A DNA stretch of 64,000 nucleotides, taken from Linepithema humile (lineage: Eukaryota; Arthropoda; Insecta; Hymenoptera; Formicidae). The position numbers and the translations under genes are program-made. Location of the stretch: positions 21,668,911 through 21,732,910 of the forward strand of contig NC_090132.1 in assembly GCF_040581485.1 (NCBI RefSeq), written 5' to 3'. Each line of letters starts with the position of its first letter. The stretch's first letter is position 1. Positions 38,600 to 50,999 of this stretch are shown piece by piece. The notes beneath the pieces were generated by a model that was not told the DNA's origin, did not search any database, and worked only from the letters and a program-made list of their open reading frames with translations.

Positions 38600-40299
38600 T
38601 ATACAATCTACATTCACATAACATTAACATATAAAAAATATACGAACAAGAAAGACTTATTACCCCATTATGCTAAAACGTCACTAACGTATCATAAAAA
38701 CGTTATATTTTTTATATGTATATTTTTTAAACATTTGTTTATGTTTAAACATTTAAACATTAAACTATTTATACGAAATCACTTGTTGATTTATGCAGTT
38801 TTTCTAATATGAGAATTGACAGAGCCCTCTAACGAGAGTCGGCAAAATCGTACACATAATCATAAAAATTGTTCTTAATTAGATAAGGTAGGTATTGTGC
38901 ATGATTATTACCGTAAGGTGTTATAGCAGTCACTGTAGAATGCAATACAGCCGCCAGCTACATTATCGATCATTTTTACTGGTAATAAAATAAAATATTT
39001 AGTTGTCTCAGTTATAAGTAAATTTTGAAACTAAATTAAAAACTGAATTAGAAACTAAATTAACATAAATTAAAAACTGTAAATTAACAGAACTTGAAAA
39101 AAAATTGAATACTATATTTAATTATTTTCAATAATTAATAAAAATTGTATAATTAAATAAATAATTTTTTAAATTTTGCAACTCCGTCTTAAAGCTCCGT
39201 GTACGATTTTTAGTTTTCAGATTATTCACTGTGACATATTTGCGCACATACTTTATCAATTTTTCCAGTTAAAATTAATAACTATCATTTAGCTTTATTT
39301 ATGTTTGATAAGAGAATTCAACTTAATCTAATTTAATAAACAAAATGTTGATATCTCAGATAGCAACCAAAGAAAACCTGAGTGTTTTTACATCTGAGAA
39401 TACAACTTTAACTGACTAGTTGAACAATATTTGAATTAAAGAATTATATTAGTATAATATAAATTAAATGTAAATTATATATTTCAAATAATAAAATATT
39501 TTTTTGTTTATTTTAGTCAGGTTTTTGTTTATTTCATTGCAAAAAAAATGATCAATAATATACTTAGTTAATATTTTAATCAACTGACAAATAATAAATC
39601 TTAGTATACTACGGACTGCACAAAATTTTTTTTTTAATGGAATATAATAATGATTAATAAATATTATATTCATCAGATAATTTCTAACATATCTGAATAT
39701 ATTATGTTAAGGTTATTATTCGACAAATATTTATTGTACGTTTAAATCTATGTACGATTATTGCTATACTATGTAGAATTTATCTGTTTATTTCGACCAA
39801 TATTTGATTTATTACGATACATAATATGTATAATTTTTACATTGTTTTTTGAATAGAATTATATTTAAAACTAACATATGAATATTATTTTATGAAAATA
39901 TAAAGGTTACAACTAGGTGCATTAACTCACCTTGTACTTGTTGCTGTCCAATAGACGTAACAATTTTCTCTTTCGATTAGCGTAATTGTTTATTAGCTAA
40001 TACAATTATATTAGCTCATACAAGCTCTCACACATCATGAATTACTTACGAAAATACACTGAATCCAAGGCGTGTACTAACGTATCTCGTAATCGATCGT
40101 ATCATGCCTGTGTAGAGGATAGCCAATACCTGTGTAGATAAGCAGAACAAAGAAAATAGTTGTTATTCCTGAAAACAATCCCAAGTCCACGCGGCACATC
40201 GTTCTGCACGATATAATTGACAATCGCGTTCAGCTGTGATTGCAGTAATTGTAACGACGCGGATTTGTGCACAATTAAAAGTCACATTGCTTCAATCAA
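38600..40299 (+). other. Upstream part of tandem duplication, unit A, including probable 5' noncoding exon
   Basis: This stretch aligns with 55.3-57.9 kb. Matching stretches include the ACTTGTTGATTT segment (38780 and 55494), the CATGATTATTACC segment (38900 and 55630) and GATAAGAGAATT (39307 and 56228). The last about 180 bp, 40116-40299, is the best conserved and ends at a shared donor (CAA|GTAAG), so it is probably the noncoding first exon and core promoter of the transporter. Unit A lacks the Ly6 exons found in unit B. Confidence 0.6.
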
Positions 40300-41203
40300 G
40301 TAAGTATACATTGCATTTACACAATATTGTGCGTAAAAATGCAACTTTGCAGCTTAGTGGAAACGATATAGAAATTCTGTATACGATACATGACATATAA
40401 TTGATACATGATAAATAATTACATTCATTTTGCTCCTTTACGATATTGCATTCAACTTTGTTTCTTATTATTTAGTTAAATATAATTTTTAGTTAAATAT
40501 AATTTTTTGCATATTTTGTATTAATATATCGTCTGTCTATAATATATTAACTTATAATACACTGTCACGTAAGTATGTGTAAATTGATAGAAAATGACAG
40601 AAATGGTGCAAACAATCATAAAACCGCTTATTGTAACACTTAAATGTATATGTAGCACTTACTTTATATATGCAAAATTATCAAGTTAAAAAATTAATTA
40701 GAGATAACAGAGAGTAATAAAGTTTTGTAACAAATGTGTCAATTTTATAACTTTGTAAATTAACTTGTAAATATTAACTTAAGGATGTCAAATTAACTAG
40801 AAATAAATATAACATTGATCCCACTGCAAGTTACATTTACAAAATTATCAACATTAACTGCAAAGACATTTAGAATGATATAAATAAATTATAAGAATAA
40901 TTTCTACGATATATTCAATAATGATAATAATATTGAAATATTAATATTAATTTCTACAATATTCAATAATGGATGCATATCATTTACTTACCCAATTATT
41001 TAATATTCTTTTAGAAGACTATATGCAATTATCACGATAACATCGTAATGGTGTGGCAATGTTGAATCATTTCAGTTTCGATCTTTTTTTTAATCATTAA
41101 TAAACTGAAAAAAATTGTGAAATTGTAAACAAGATTTTTAACTATCACTTTCTGAACATTTTAATGTCTGTTTAAATTATTGATTGTACGTACATTTTTT
41201 AGG

Positions 41204-44200
41204 ATGTATAATATAACATCGAAATTGTGTGACCTGTACAAGGCATGTAGTCGCAAAAAAATGGTGGAGTTCTCTCAGGACTCGAAATTAGCCAAGATTT
41301 TGTCAACTCTCGATCTCACAGCTTTGGGAATCGGCTCTACTCTAGGAGTAGGTGTATATGTCCTGGCAGGAAGCGTTGCAAAACTCATCGCCGGTCCTGC
41401 CGTAATCATTTCGTTCGCTATCGCTGCGATAGCATCAATGTTAGCAGGTATGTACTTATCGCATCGATACATGATAAAGAAACCTTTCAACGAACACATT
41501 ATCAATGTTTATCTCTACATGTAAAGTGTCCAATAATTTTGAATATTTCTTTATTCCTTTGATAAAGAATGTGTCGCAGAAAAATTATATGACATTAACT
41601 AAGATCTTGAATAATGCTTATCTTTTAAGTTAACATGCTCGTCTCTACTCAAGCAAGTCTTTATCTCGGCATCGGAAAAGCAAGCTTTGCACTGAAAACA
41701 CTGTTTTACGATAGCTAAGATATAGATTTGTTAGATGAAAGATTTATTACCATGTTTAATTCAAGAGTTCTTGAAAATAAGATAAACTGATATTTATATT
41801 GACGTATTAATCGATATTATATTGACGTATTAATCGATAATCTTATGATAACGTTCACGTTTGTACTTAACAATAATAACACTAATAAAAAAAGTAGACC
41901 ATTGCAACATATAAATACCATTGATAATACTTAATCATAATGTTAATAATGCTTATTATATTTTTTAATTTGACACAAATATTAAAAATATTAAAAAATT
42001 AAATTTATTAGTTTCCAAATAAACACCTGATATGTTTAAATTTTTCTAATGATTTTTCAGGTCTCTGTTACGCTGAATTCGGTGCACGAGTGCCGCGTGC
42101 GGGATCCGTGTACGTTTATAGTTACGTTACAATAGGTGAATTCGTGGCATTTCTCGTCGGCTGGACCATGATTCTGGTATATGTGCTTGGCGCGGCCAGC
42201 GTGGTACGTGGTCTGAGTACATATGTCGACGCGCTTTGCAACAATGCCATGAGAAAAGCCTTCGAATCAGCAGCACCTATAGATGTCAGACACCTGTCCC
42301 CGTATCCAGACTTCTTTGCATTCGGTGTCACCTTGGTATTCTCAGGTGATAAGAGAATTTTATCGATATAAATCGTTGATTCAATCAATTTAATCCTCAT
42401 CGCCCGCTTCTCTTATCAGCAAAATAGCTTTGAAATTGAGTAAAATGCGTATCTCTCATAACACATAAACAGACACAAACTTTACTACTAATTTATTAGT
42501 TTATCATGCAATTGCAATAATGAAAGCAACTCAAAGAATTTGTAATTTCTTTCTCAGTCGCACTTGCTTTCGGAGCCAAGGAATCCTCGCTGGCAAACAA
42601 TTTATTCACTTTGGTAAACCTATTTGTCGTACTCTTTGTTATAATCGGCGGCGCCTTTAAAGGTAAGTGCTTCTCTCTTCTGTATATTTCTTTAAAGATT
42701 AAAAAGCCACAATAACTAATCTTCTAATTGTTATTATCTGAGTAGAGTATTTTATGCCTCACAATATTTTTCAATATTATAATTTGCAATTTAGTAAGAT
42801 TTGTGCTACATTCGTATTATGAGTTATTGCAGTAATAATAAAAGTAGTATAATTAACACTGACATGCTGTAAACATAAGCACAGATAGTTGAAAAGTTAT
42901 TACAAGCCGATAAGCTAAGACACAAAGACACAATATAAAATTCAGAAATCAATAGCTGATATTAATAATTGGAAATTGGAGCCTTCGTGCACCGAGAAGA
43001 ACTGCCCGTACGGAACCGGTGGATTCATGCCTTACGGCATAAGAGGCGTCATAAGCGGCGCGGCAACATGCTTTTATGGATTCATTGGGTTCGATTGTGT
43101 GGCTATTGCGGGAGAGGAGGCTAAGGATCCAAAACGATCCATCCCTATAGCAATCGTTGCGTCGCTAATGATTGTTCTCTTCGCTTATTTTGGTGTATCA
43201 GTAATACTTACCACCGTGCTACCATATTACGAACAAGATATTGGGGCACCATTTCCGTATATGTTCGACAAGATAGGATGGAGCTGGGCTAAGTGGCTCG
43301 TATCAGTCGGGGCGATTTGCGGTCTCTGCTCTAGGTAATATTTTCTGTCACATCTCACTAAACAAAAGAAAATACATTTTTTTACAAGAAAAAAATATAT
43401 GGTATATATTGCATAGTAGTTTTACATCTATGACACACATTCTACAAAATCCTTTCAATATTCTATCAAACATCATACATAGAGAGCGAATTATTTCTTT
43501 GTTTTTACATATTTTATAAATAAAGAATATAATTTTAATAAAATATAATTATAGCTTGTTGAAAAATTTTTCTTTCTGAGATTTCTTTAGACGAGGAGCA
43601 ATAGTTTATTACTAATATTTTCATTAATCAATTTTTTCAGTTTGTTAGGCGCTATGTTTCCGCTGCCGCGAGTGATTTACGCCATGGCTTCAGACGGACT
43701 GATCTTTAAACAGATGGGTAAAGTAAGTTCACGATTCCAGACTCCAATCATCGGTACTCTTTTCGCTGGATTCTTTACAGGTTCGATACGCGTTATTCTC
43801 AAGTATCTTCACCTAACTAATCAATGACATAATCGGTTAATAACTATTACAGGCATCCTAGCAGCGATATTTGAACTCGGGCCACTAACGAGCTTAATGA
43901 GCATAGGCACATTATTTGCGTATCTGATTGTAGCGTGTTGCGTTCTTATTCTACGGTAAAAAATTTAGATTACATTAAAATTTGATTAATTTAATTTATA
44001 GTTTAATTCATCTTTCGACAACCAAAACTAAAAGAGATAAAGCATCAATTAAGATAAATTGGCTTAAGTTAACTAATAATATTTCATCAAATAATAAAAA
44101 TAATTAACATATTTTTGATAGTTATGAAGAAAGCGAAGCGTACGAGAAGAAAGGCGATCACGATCCCAGAACCTTCACATTCATCACGAAACAACTGGTA

Positions 44201-45100
44201 AACGCGAATAAATTATATCATTCTACAAAACTCACGTCGCAGATCGTTACGTCTCTCGTACTTTGTTATAGTAAGATTATTTCATTGTTATTTTCATTGA
44301 TATTGTCTCATTTCAAAATATCTAATACACGTTCTTAAATTTTTTTACAGTTATCCTTTGTTTCGGTGTCACGACTTTGTTATCAATGCATATGGAAGAG
44401 ATCAGCGCCGGTAATGCAAACTACATAATACCACTCGTCATTTTAACTGTTGCACTCTTGAGTACACTTTGCTTCATTTATTTTCAACCAGTTTCCGGCA
44501 AGAAACTCACATTCTCGGTACGACATATTTTTTTAATTATAATATTGTGTTAGTACTATTACGTTAATTTTAATCTGCAACATTTATATGCGGTTTGAAG
44601 TCCAGCTCTTTTAATTTATATTACAAATCACGAGATTTTTATGAAAAATATAAAAAGACGAATAAAAAAAATAACAATAATATCGTGAATAGAAATATTA
44701 ACATGTAATTATGTAATAATAGTGTAGATTTTATGATCTTTATATGATATATTATTATAGGTGCCGCTCGTGCCATTTTTGCCAGCGTTAAGCATCTTTA
44801 TTAACATTTATCTTATGACGATGTTGGATAAACAAATATGGGAAATATTTGCCGAATCAATAACAATTGGTAAGTGTATTACCAGAAAACAAACATATGT
44901 ATTTGTGTACAAATTAATTAAATATATTGAGCTGTTTGTGTGTTATCATAGGTTTGGCTCTGTATTTCTTGTACGGCGTATGGCATAGTAATAACCGAGA
45001 AAGGAAGTTATCATCGAAATCTACTGACAAAGAAAATGGCGAAAGGAAAATTTCTAATGGCAAAGCATGGGGAAATGGTGACGTTTCTCATTACACGTGA
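41204..45100 (+). CDS. Slimfast-like cationic amino acid transporter, copy A
   Basis: SLC7-family (CAT) plasma-membrane uptake carrier for arginine, lysine and ornithine, with about 14 membrane segments. Coding exons are 41204-41447, 42061-42345, 42558-42662, 42956-43334, 43641-43780, 43853-43955, 44122-44270, 44351-44517, 44761-44869 and 44952-45100. All have GT-AG borders and consistent phase, giving 609 residues. Family hallmarks are LTALGIGSTLGVGVYVLAG in TM1, GLCYAEFGARVPRAGS, the TM3 YVTIGEF segment with its conserved Glu, GFIGFDC followed by GEEAKDPKRSIP, and GAMFPLPRVIYAM. The C-terminal CAT domain (FGVTTLLS to VPLVPFLPALSI) is present. The start ATG lies just after the acceptor at 41201-41202. 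A 5' noncoding exon probably ends at 40299. The tail (KENGERKISNGK region) differs from copy B. Related to Drosophila slimfast; orthology to slif rather than another CAT is not proven. Confidence 0.95.
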
Positions 45101-46500
45101 TAAACTAAGAAATTGTTATAATAATGTGTATTTATTGCTCTAACATTCTTGCGTTGTATAGTTAAATATTTAATACATTTATAAGTAAAATTTTAATAAC
45201 TATATACTATTATTTTATACTATATCTTTATCATTTATTTTATACTGTATACTGTATCAATACAAAACAAATTGAAAACTGAACTATGTTTACTCTTCCT
45301 CTCATTGTTAAAATTTTATAATAATACGATATATTGGCAAAAATTTGATTAATTATTATGAAAGAAACAATTGGCAAACATGATTGCACGTTCGATATGC
45401 ACGATAATACCAACGATAGCAAAGAGAAATAAAAAATCGTACAGTTAACTTTGTACGTCGTCTGTGTCGCGTTTATACTACGCCTAAACTACTTGAATAC
45501 ACTTTCTATGTTTTATGCATAAAAAAGATATGTATTGATTAATATATTCGCGTTTTACTGCATTGACAGCACTTTTTTATGTCATATCATAACATATAAA
45601 TGTAAATAAATATGTAAACTTTCATAAATAAATTATTATCACAATTTTTGCAGCGTTATTTTAAATTCGTTAGCCTTGTCTAAGATGAGAATTGATTTTA
45701 TTCCATTAAAATTCCGCATTTTAATATATTTACGACATTTTACGTTGTCTTATATTTTTATATAAATAAATATATAAATTAAAATTAAAAATAAATATCC
45801 TCAAAATAAAATGTTTGAAAAAGAAATATTGTTTTGTATGTGTATGAGTATCGACTTTCCACACAATAAATCTCGATGAAATAAATTTTGCAAAATACAC
45901 GGTTTAACAAATCATTTATATACAAATTTATAACTATCAAAATTAATTTTTTGTAATTTTTATCCTTTATTACCTCAATTCAATTTTAATTAAATATAAA
46001 TCAACATTCACAAATAAATAAACATTCAAGCATCGAGTATCTATCTATCATAAAAGAAGGAATTTTGCGCAATTGATTTACTTAAAATAGGTAATAGAAA
46101 ATGGAAAATACAAATTATATCTCAATAAATAAGAATTGTGTAACAAATTTCGCATTGTACATCAATTAAATCGCGTATTTCAAAAGATTTATTTCATCGA
46201 AATTCATTGCACGGATAGCCGTGTTCACGCAAAGCGACGTGTTTCGTGACATTTTTATTGCATGGGCATTTATTAATTTAATTTTTATTCATATATTTAT
46301 TCATTTGTGTTATAATGCAAAATAGAAAAACACTCAAAGAGCTTTAAAACGCGGAATTTTAATCAAGTAAAATTAATTTTTATATTGGATTATGCTGACA
46401 AATCTACAGATAAAAATTTTAAAAATACGATACGATAAAAAATACGATAGAAGGCGAAAAATAAAATAGTAAATTATTTATCAAAATTAAAATTCTGAAC
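45101..46500. other. 3' flank of CAT copy A, AT-rich, no gene seen
   Basis: Contains the transporter 3'UTR; several AATAAA-like hexamers occur beyond 45600, but the cleavage site is unclear. The remainder is AT-rich with only short chance frames. Confidence 0.5.
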
Positions 46501-46559
46501 GCCAAAGAATATCTTATAATGTGGAAAATATGGTATATCATATTAGGAATTTCGACGCT

Positions 46560-47460
46560 GATTCACGGCATGGGAGGGGGTTGTTTACGTTCGCTCTGCG
46601 ACTTACGTATTTTATATCCTCTCTTCCTCACTCTCACACTTTCTCTCTTGCACACACTGATCGGCATGTATACATTCCTTTCCCTACTTCTTCCAAATAG
46701 TACTTTTCCCAATTTGACCTTATCCTTGAGCTTGAGCTGGATTTTACTATTCGCACGGCGGCACTTGAACGAGACAGACCGTTTCGCGTATCGGCGCGTT
46801 ATCCCCCCTACTTCAATTCTTATTACTCCTTACAATTTTCCACCTTCCTCCCCCTCCCAATCGTTACCTGTTGCGTACGCTTTATCTTTTACACACACAC
46901 ACACACACATTAAAATATATTTTTTTTTAATACATAAAAAATATTTCGTATTGTGTTAATTGTAGAGAAAACCAGACTTACACATAGCGTTTGTTTTGGT
47001 CGCGGCGTACGCGCTGTTTACGCATTCCATACTTTCGCTATCTCTTTCTTTTCTATCATACATTATCCTGCTTCAAATTCCCTACGTATTACTTCTGCGC
47101 GTGTTATCTTCTAGGCCTGCGCAAAGTCCTTGAGGTATCCTGTGGTATTTTGCCCCTTACCAGTCGCACGGCGGCACTCGTACGGGTTGGTTGGTCCACA
47201 TCATCCCTCCTTCTACCACTCTTACTACTTTCCACAGTTTTCCACCCTCTTCCCCCTTTTCCATCATTACCTGTTGCGTACATATTGTTCGGCACGGAGT
47301 GTCGAACGCGTATTCCGTGCGACAAGCGATATCCGAGTTATACCTTTGTCATTATACGACAAAATCGCGTCGGGAGTGTGTAAAATACCGTGTGATCGTC
47401 GTAATAAATGCGCGTCGGGAGTGTCGTTAATGCCGAGAGTTATAGCGAATCTATAGATGA
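46560..47460. repeat. Diverged direct duplication of about 400 bp, pyrimidine-rich
   Basis: Two related blocks about 400 bp apart share TCGCACGGCGGCACT (near 46750 and 47164). Each then has a CT-rich stretch with ACNNTTTTCCACC, ending TTACCTGTTGCGTAC (near 46864 and 47267). An (AC)n tract lies at 46891-46909. GCGTCGGGAGTGT occurs twice about 44 bp apart near 47366 and 47410. Open frames here look compositional. This may be a transposon or satellite fragment. Confidence 0.5.
46891..46909. repeat. (AC)n microsatellite
   Basis: About nine AC units. Confidence 0.9.
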
Positions 47461-47904
47461 ACGCATTTTTGCTGTATGACAAATATTGGGACACGATTTT
47501 TTTTGACTTTAGGCTTGGCTCGGGGGAGGGAAAGGTCGGTTTCAATCATAAAATCTCCACTACGGCAGGGCAATCTTCGGTTCTACGTGCAGCGCGCTAG
47601 TTGTACAGATAGCCGGACTGTCGAAGGTAGTCGAGGACGGCTACCGGAGTTAGTCAAACGCTACCGATTGCTTTTCAGATGTCTTGTATCTAGTCGGTTG
47701 ATTGGATGACTAATCACCTCATCTTCTTCGAGCTTATCTTTGCCTTCTGTTTTGAGAGAATCGTGCCCCAATTGGTAAATGTGGTCGTCTGAAACGCGGA
47801 CGGAATTCGCGCGTAACGTCACAGCTTGGACAATTCGATTCGATTCGCCTGTGATGTCGGGAGTGCCGTTTTAAGTATCGCGCGATTTTCGTATTCAGGT
47901 ACGC

Positions 47905-49841
47905 ATGCGAGCAATGCATGCGCCGCGAACGCGTGAGATTCAATGTGAGTGCTTCGAAGGACCACTGAGAGGAGGAGGAGGCTCAGGAGGAGCATCGGGC
48001 GCCGGCGGAGCAACTTTACGGTAAGCAATAATTCATTTATTTGTTAAAAATATGGTACATTAAAATATTTGGAAGACAAAATATTTACATTAGTTAATAT
48101 TTATCATTATTAGAATTTATTCGCATATTTTTTTACTTTTTATTTAAATAATTAAACTTTTTTAATAATTCTTCTATTACATATTTGCTTAGAAAACGAA
48201 TTAAAAGTTTGATGTACTCAATATTTTTTATGATTTCACAAATATTTCATATTGTGAACGCTGCTATAATTTTGATTTATTTCGTGTTTTACAGATCAAC
48301 TATGCAGATCAACAGAACGACAACTCCGCTGCTGCGCATCGATCGGTGAGTTAGTTTAATTTGTCTTTTATTATTAAGATAATGAATCAAATAATGGTGT
48401 AAAAATATATAAACGCGAGACACTTTGCAGGTTGTATAATTTTTATTGCCTTATAGTAGTTATATCAAAATTTTATTCTCTCGTATTTTTTAAAAGTATT
48501 TTGAGTTGTACGTGCATTTGTTTTTAAAAGAACGAAGTACTTATTTTTTTAGTTAATTTATATTAAATTTAATTATGTGTTACTAATACATTAAAAAAAA
48601 GCAAAGTGTTTCTAATTTTGATTTTGATTGAGCCCGAAGTTGAAGCAACTTTCATCAGCCTAATAGCCCTTTGAATCCATATATATTAAATATTAATCAT
48701 ATAATATTAAAAATATAATCATACACCAGAATACTTTGAATAAAATTATAAAAGGTACACTATTTCTTCGATTCATTATCTTAAAATGGATAGGCTAGGA
48801 CTTAGATGCGTTGATGAATATTTAATCCTGGAATATTTCTTAAATGTATTTCATGATTGACAGATCAGAACAAAATATATTGAATTATTCAGAGAGTTTG
48901 TAGAATTTTTTGATGACAGTATTGAAAACAATTTTTATATGTTTATATATCTTTATTTAATAATGTATGCACAAGTTGTTAAAGATGGCCAAAAGTTGTC
49001 GAAAACAATGGTGCATATATTACTGAACAAAGATGACTCTAAACATATAAAAATAGTTTTCAATTTTATTATAAAAATTATTACAAATTTTTTAAATAAC
49101 CTAATATATTTTTATTCTGAATAATGTACTTATGTTTATATATTTATATATGTTTATATATTTATTTATATTTTTTTTAAAAAAAAAAAAAAAAAAAATA
49201 TTTAAAAAAAAGATTATACATAAAATAAAAGATAAAACTTGTTAATACATGGAAAAAAAGTATTTGCTGCCGCAGTAAATTTTATATAAGCTATCGTAGC
49301 AAAATTTCTTACAGTTGATTATTATTTGAACAGCAAAGAGATTTGTTATAGATAATAATTTTATTTACCGAAATTAGTTTCGTTAAATCTGCAAATTATA
49401 TTGCTAATATATAATAAGAAATTCATTTTTATCTTACTATCAAAATTTGTATTAATGGCGACAATTTCATTGCAATAGTAAAATTAATTTATTAAAAATA
49501 AATTATTTTGTTGTAACAGCGAATTTTAACTTGTTTTCTCATCTCAAAAATTTGTCGCTTTTTTGAACAAAACAGATTTGTTGCATATCGAATAATCTGT
49601 CAAAGTAGTTACAGTAGCAAAATTTTATCGCTAACATATTTAACATGCAATAGCAACATTTTATTGCGATAGCAAAATTCCTTTTCTGTGTGTAAATGTG
49701 TACTTTTATTTCTTCCTTTCCTACGGTAAGTGATTTATCTTTTTATATCTTTCCAGGATTAAATATTATAAATTGTCGTTGAAGAGCAAAAGTAAGAAAA
49801 TTTTTAAATACATATGTACCACAAATGTATCACAAATTTAA
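47905..49841 (+). CDS. Candidate small spliced gene, three exons (or noncoding RNA)
   Basis: Exons 47905-48020, 48295-48345 and 49757-49841 have proper borders (ACG|GTAAGC; TTTTACAG|ATC and TCG|GTGAGT; TTTCCAG|GAT). They stay in one frame, giving about 82 residues: MRAMHAPRTRE, then a Gly/Ser/Ala-rich stretch (residues about 23-37), then STMQINRTTTPLLRIDR, then a Lys/Tyr-rich end. An in-frame TAA precedes the start (47892-47894 region). The region just upstream is CpG-rich like a promoter. No domain is recognised. It may be the 5' part of a longer gene, a noncoding RNA, or chance. Confidence 0.3.
49171..49198. repeat. T8/A20 homopolymer junction
   Basis: Run of T followed by about 20 A, in AT-rich sequence. 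It could be a retroposon tail or simple slippage. Confidence 0.6.
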
Positions 49842-50050
49842 ATTAAAAATGAAAAAAAAAATTCTTTTACACAAACGTAAATCTATTAATGAATTATGGT
49901 ATATTTGAAATAATTTATCTAATAAAAAAAGAGTGCATTTTTTATTAACAATTTATTTACCATTTTGAAATATATATTTATTCTTGCTATACGTCAATTT
50001 CTTCGCAATCTTTCCTAGTCTACCCATGCATCCGTGGTCCTATGGCTTAA

Positions 50051-50266
50051 CACTAGAACTACCAAAGCGGTCTATAAATGACCGGTTTATTCATTTTAGA
50101 ATAATTATTTAAATTTATAATGTATTTTTTGAGATTTTTTTTGTGATTTGTTGCATTGTGTTAAATAATTAAATTGATTAATGTACTTTTTTTCTTTATC
50201 ATGTTTTATAAAAGAAAGAAAAAAGAAATAGAAATTGATATATGTTAATCGTTGGTAGTTCTAGTG
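50051..50266. mobile_element. piggyBac-like MITE (216 bp)
   Basis: Begins CACTAGAACTACCAA and ends in the reverse complement TTGGTAGTTCTAGTG. The left flank is TTAA (50047-50050) and the right flank is TTGA (50267-50270), consistent with a TTAA duplication with one mutation. It has no coding capacity. The CACTAGAA-type end and TTAA target are typical of piggyBac-derived elements. Confidence 0.7.
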
Positions 50267-50392
50267 TTGATCTCATGGTTGAGCACGGAAATTCGAAATT
50301 CGTGGTCCCGTCGATGATGGTCGAGCACAGATCTCGAAACAACGTTGATACGATCGATCATTGAATAATGATCGACTATCAACAAAAATTTC

Positions 50393-50965
50393 GAACGCAA
50401 CTAGCGGAAACTGAGCTGAGCTCTGCGCTAGCGTCCTGTGAGAAACACCAAGGTAGTAGCTCTCAGATTTTGGATGCAAATAGCGGTAACTGAGCCAAGC
50501 TCTGCGCTAAAGCATCCTGCGGAAAACTCCCTCCCGAAATTCAGATGCAAATAGCGGTAACTGAGCCGAGCTCTGCGCTAAAGCATCCTGCGGAAAACTC
50601 CCTCCCAAAATTCAGATGCAAATGGCGGTAACTGAGCCGAGCTCTGCGCTAAAGCATCCTGCGGAAAACTCCCTCCCGAAATTCAGATGCAAATGGCGGT
50701 AACTGAGCCGAGCTCTGCGCTAAAGCATCCTGCGAAAAACTCCCTCCCGAATTTCAGATGCGAATGGCGGTAACTGAGCCGAGCTCTGCGCTAAAGCATC
50801 CTGCGAAAAACTCCCTCCCGAATTTCAGATGCAAATGGCGGTAACTGAGTCGAGCTCTGCGCTAAAGCATCCTGCGAAAAGTTCCCTTCCGAATTTCAGA
50901 TGTAAATGGCAGTAACTGAGCTGAGCTCTGCGCTAAGCATCTCGCGAAAAAAATTCCCAAACGAT
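50393..50965. repeat. 71-bp tandem repeat (satellite), about eight copies
   Basis: The marker GATGCAAATGGCGGTAACTG (or close variants) begins at 50473, 50544, 50615, 50686, 50757, 50828 and 50899, a strict 71-bp period. A more diverged copy starts near 50393. Each unit holds GAGCTCTGCGCTAAAGCATC. Outer copies are more diverged than inner ones. GC content is much higher than in the flanks. It lies immediately after the piggyBac-like MITE. Confidence 0.93.
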
Positions 50966-50999
50966 TCCGCGAGAAACTTCCAAACGGTTCCGCGATTCA

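Noticed and set aside
41180..41203. Earlier start for CAT copy A
   Set aside because: This frame begins with a non-ATG codon in the polypyrimidine tract of the acceptor. The first exonic ATG is at 41204.
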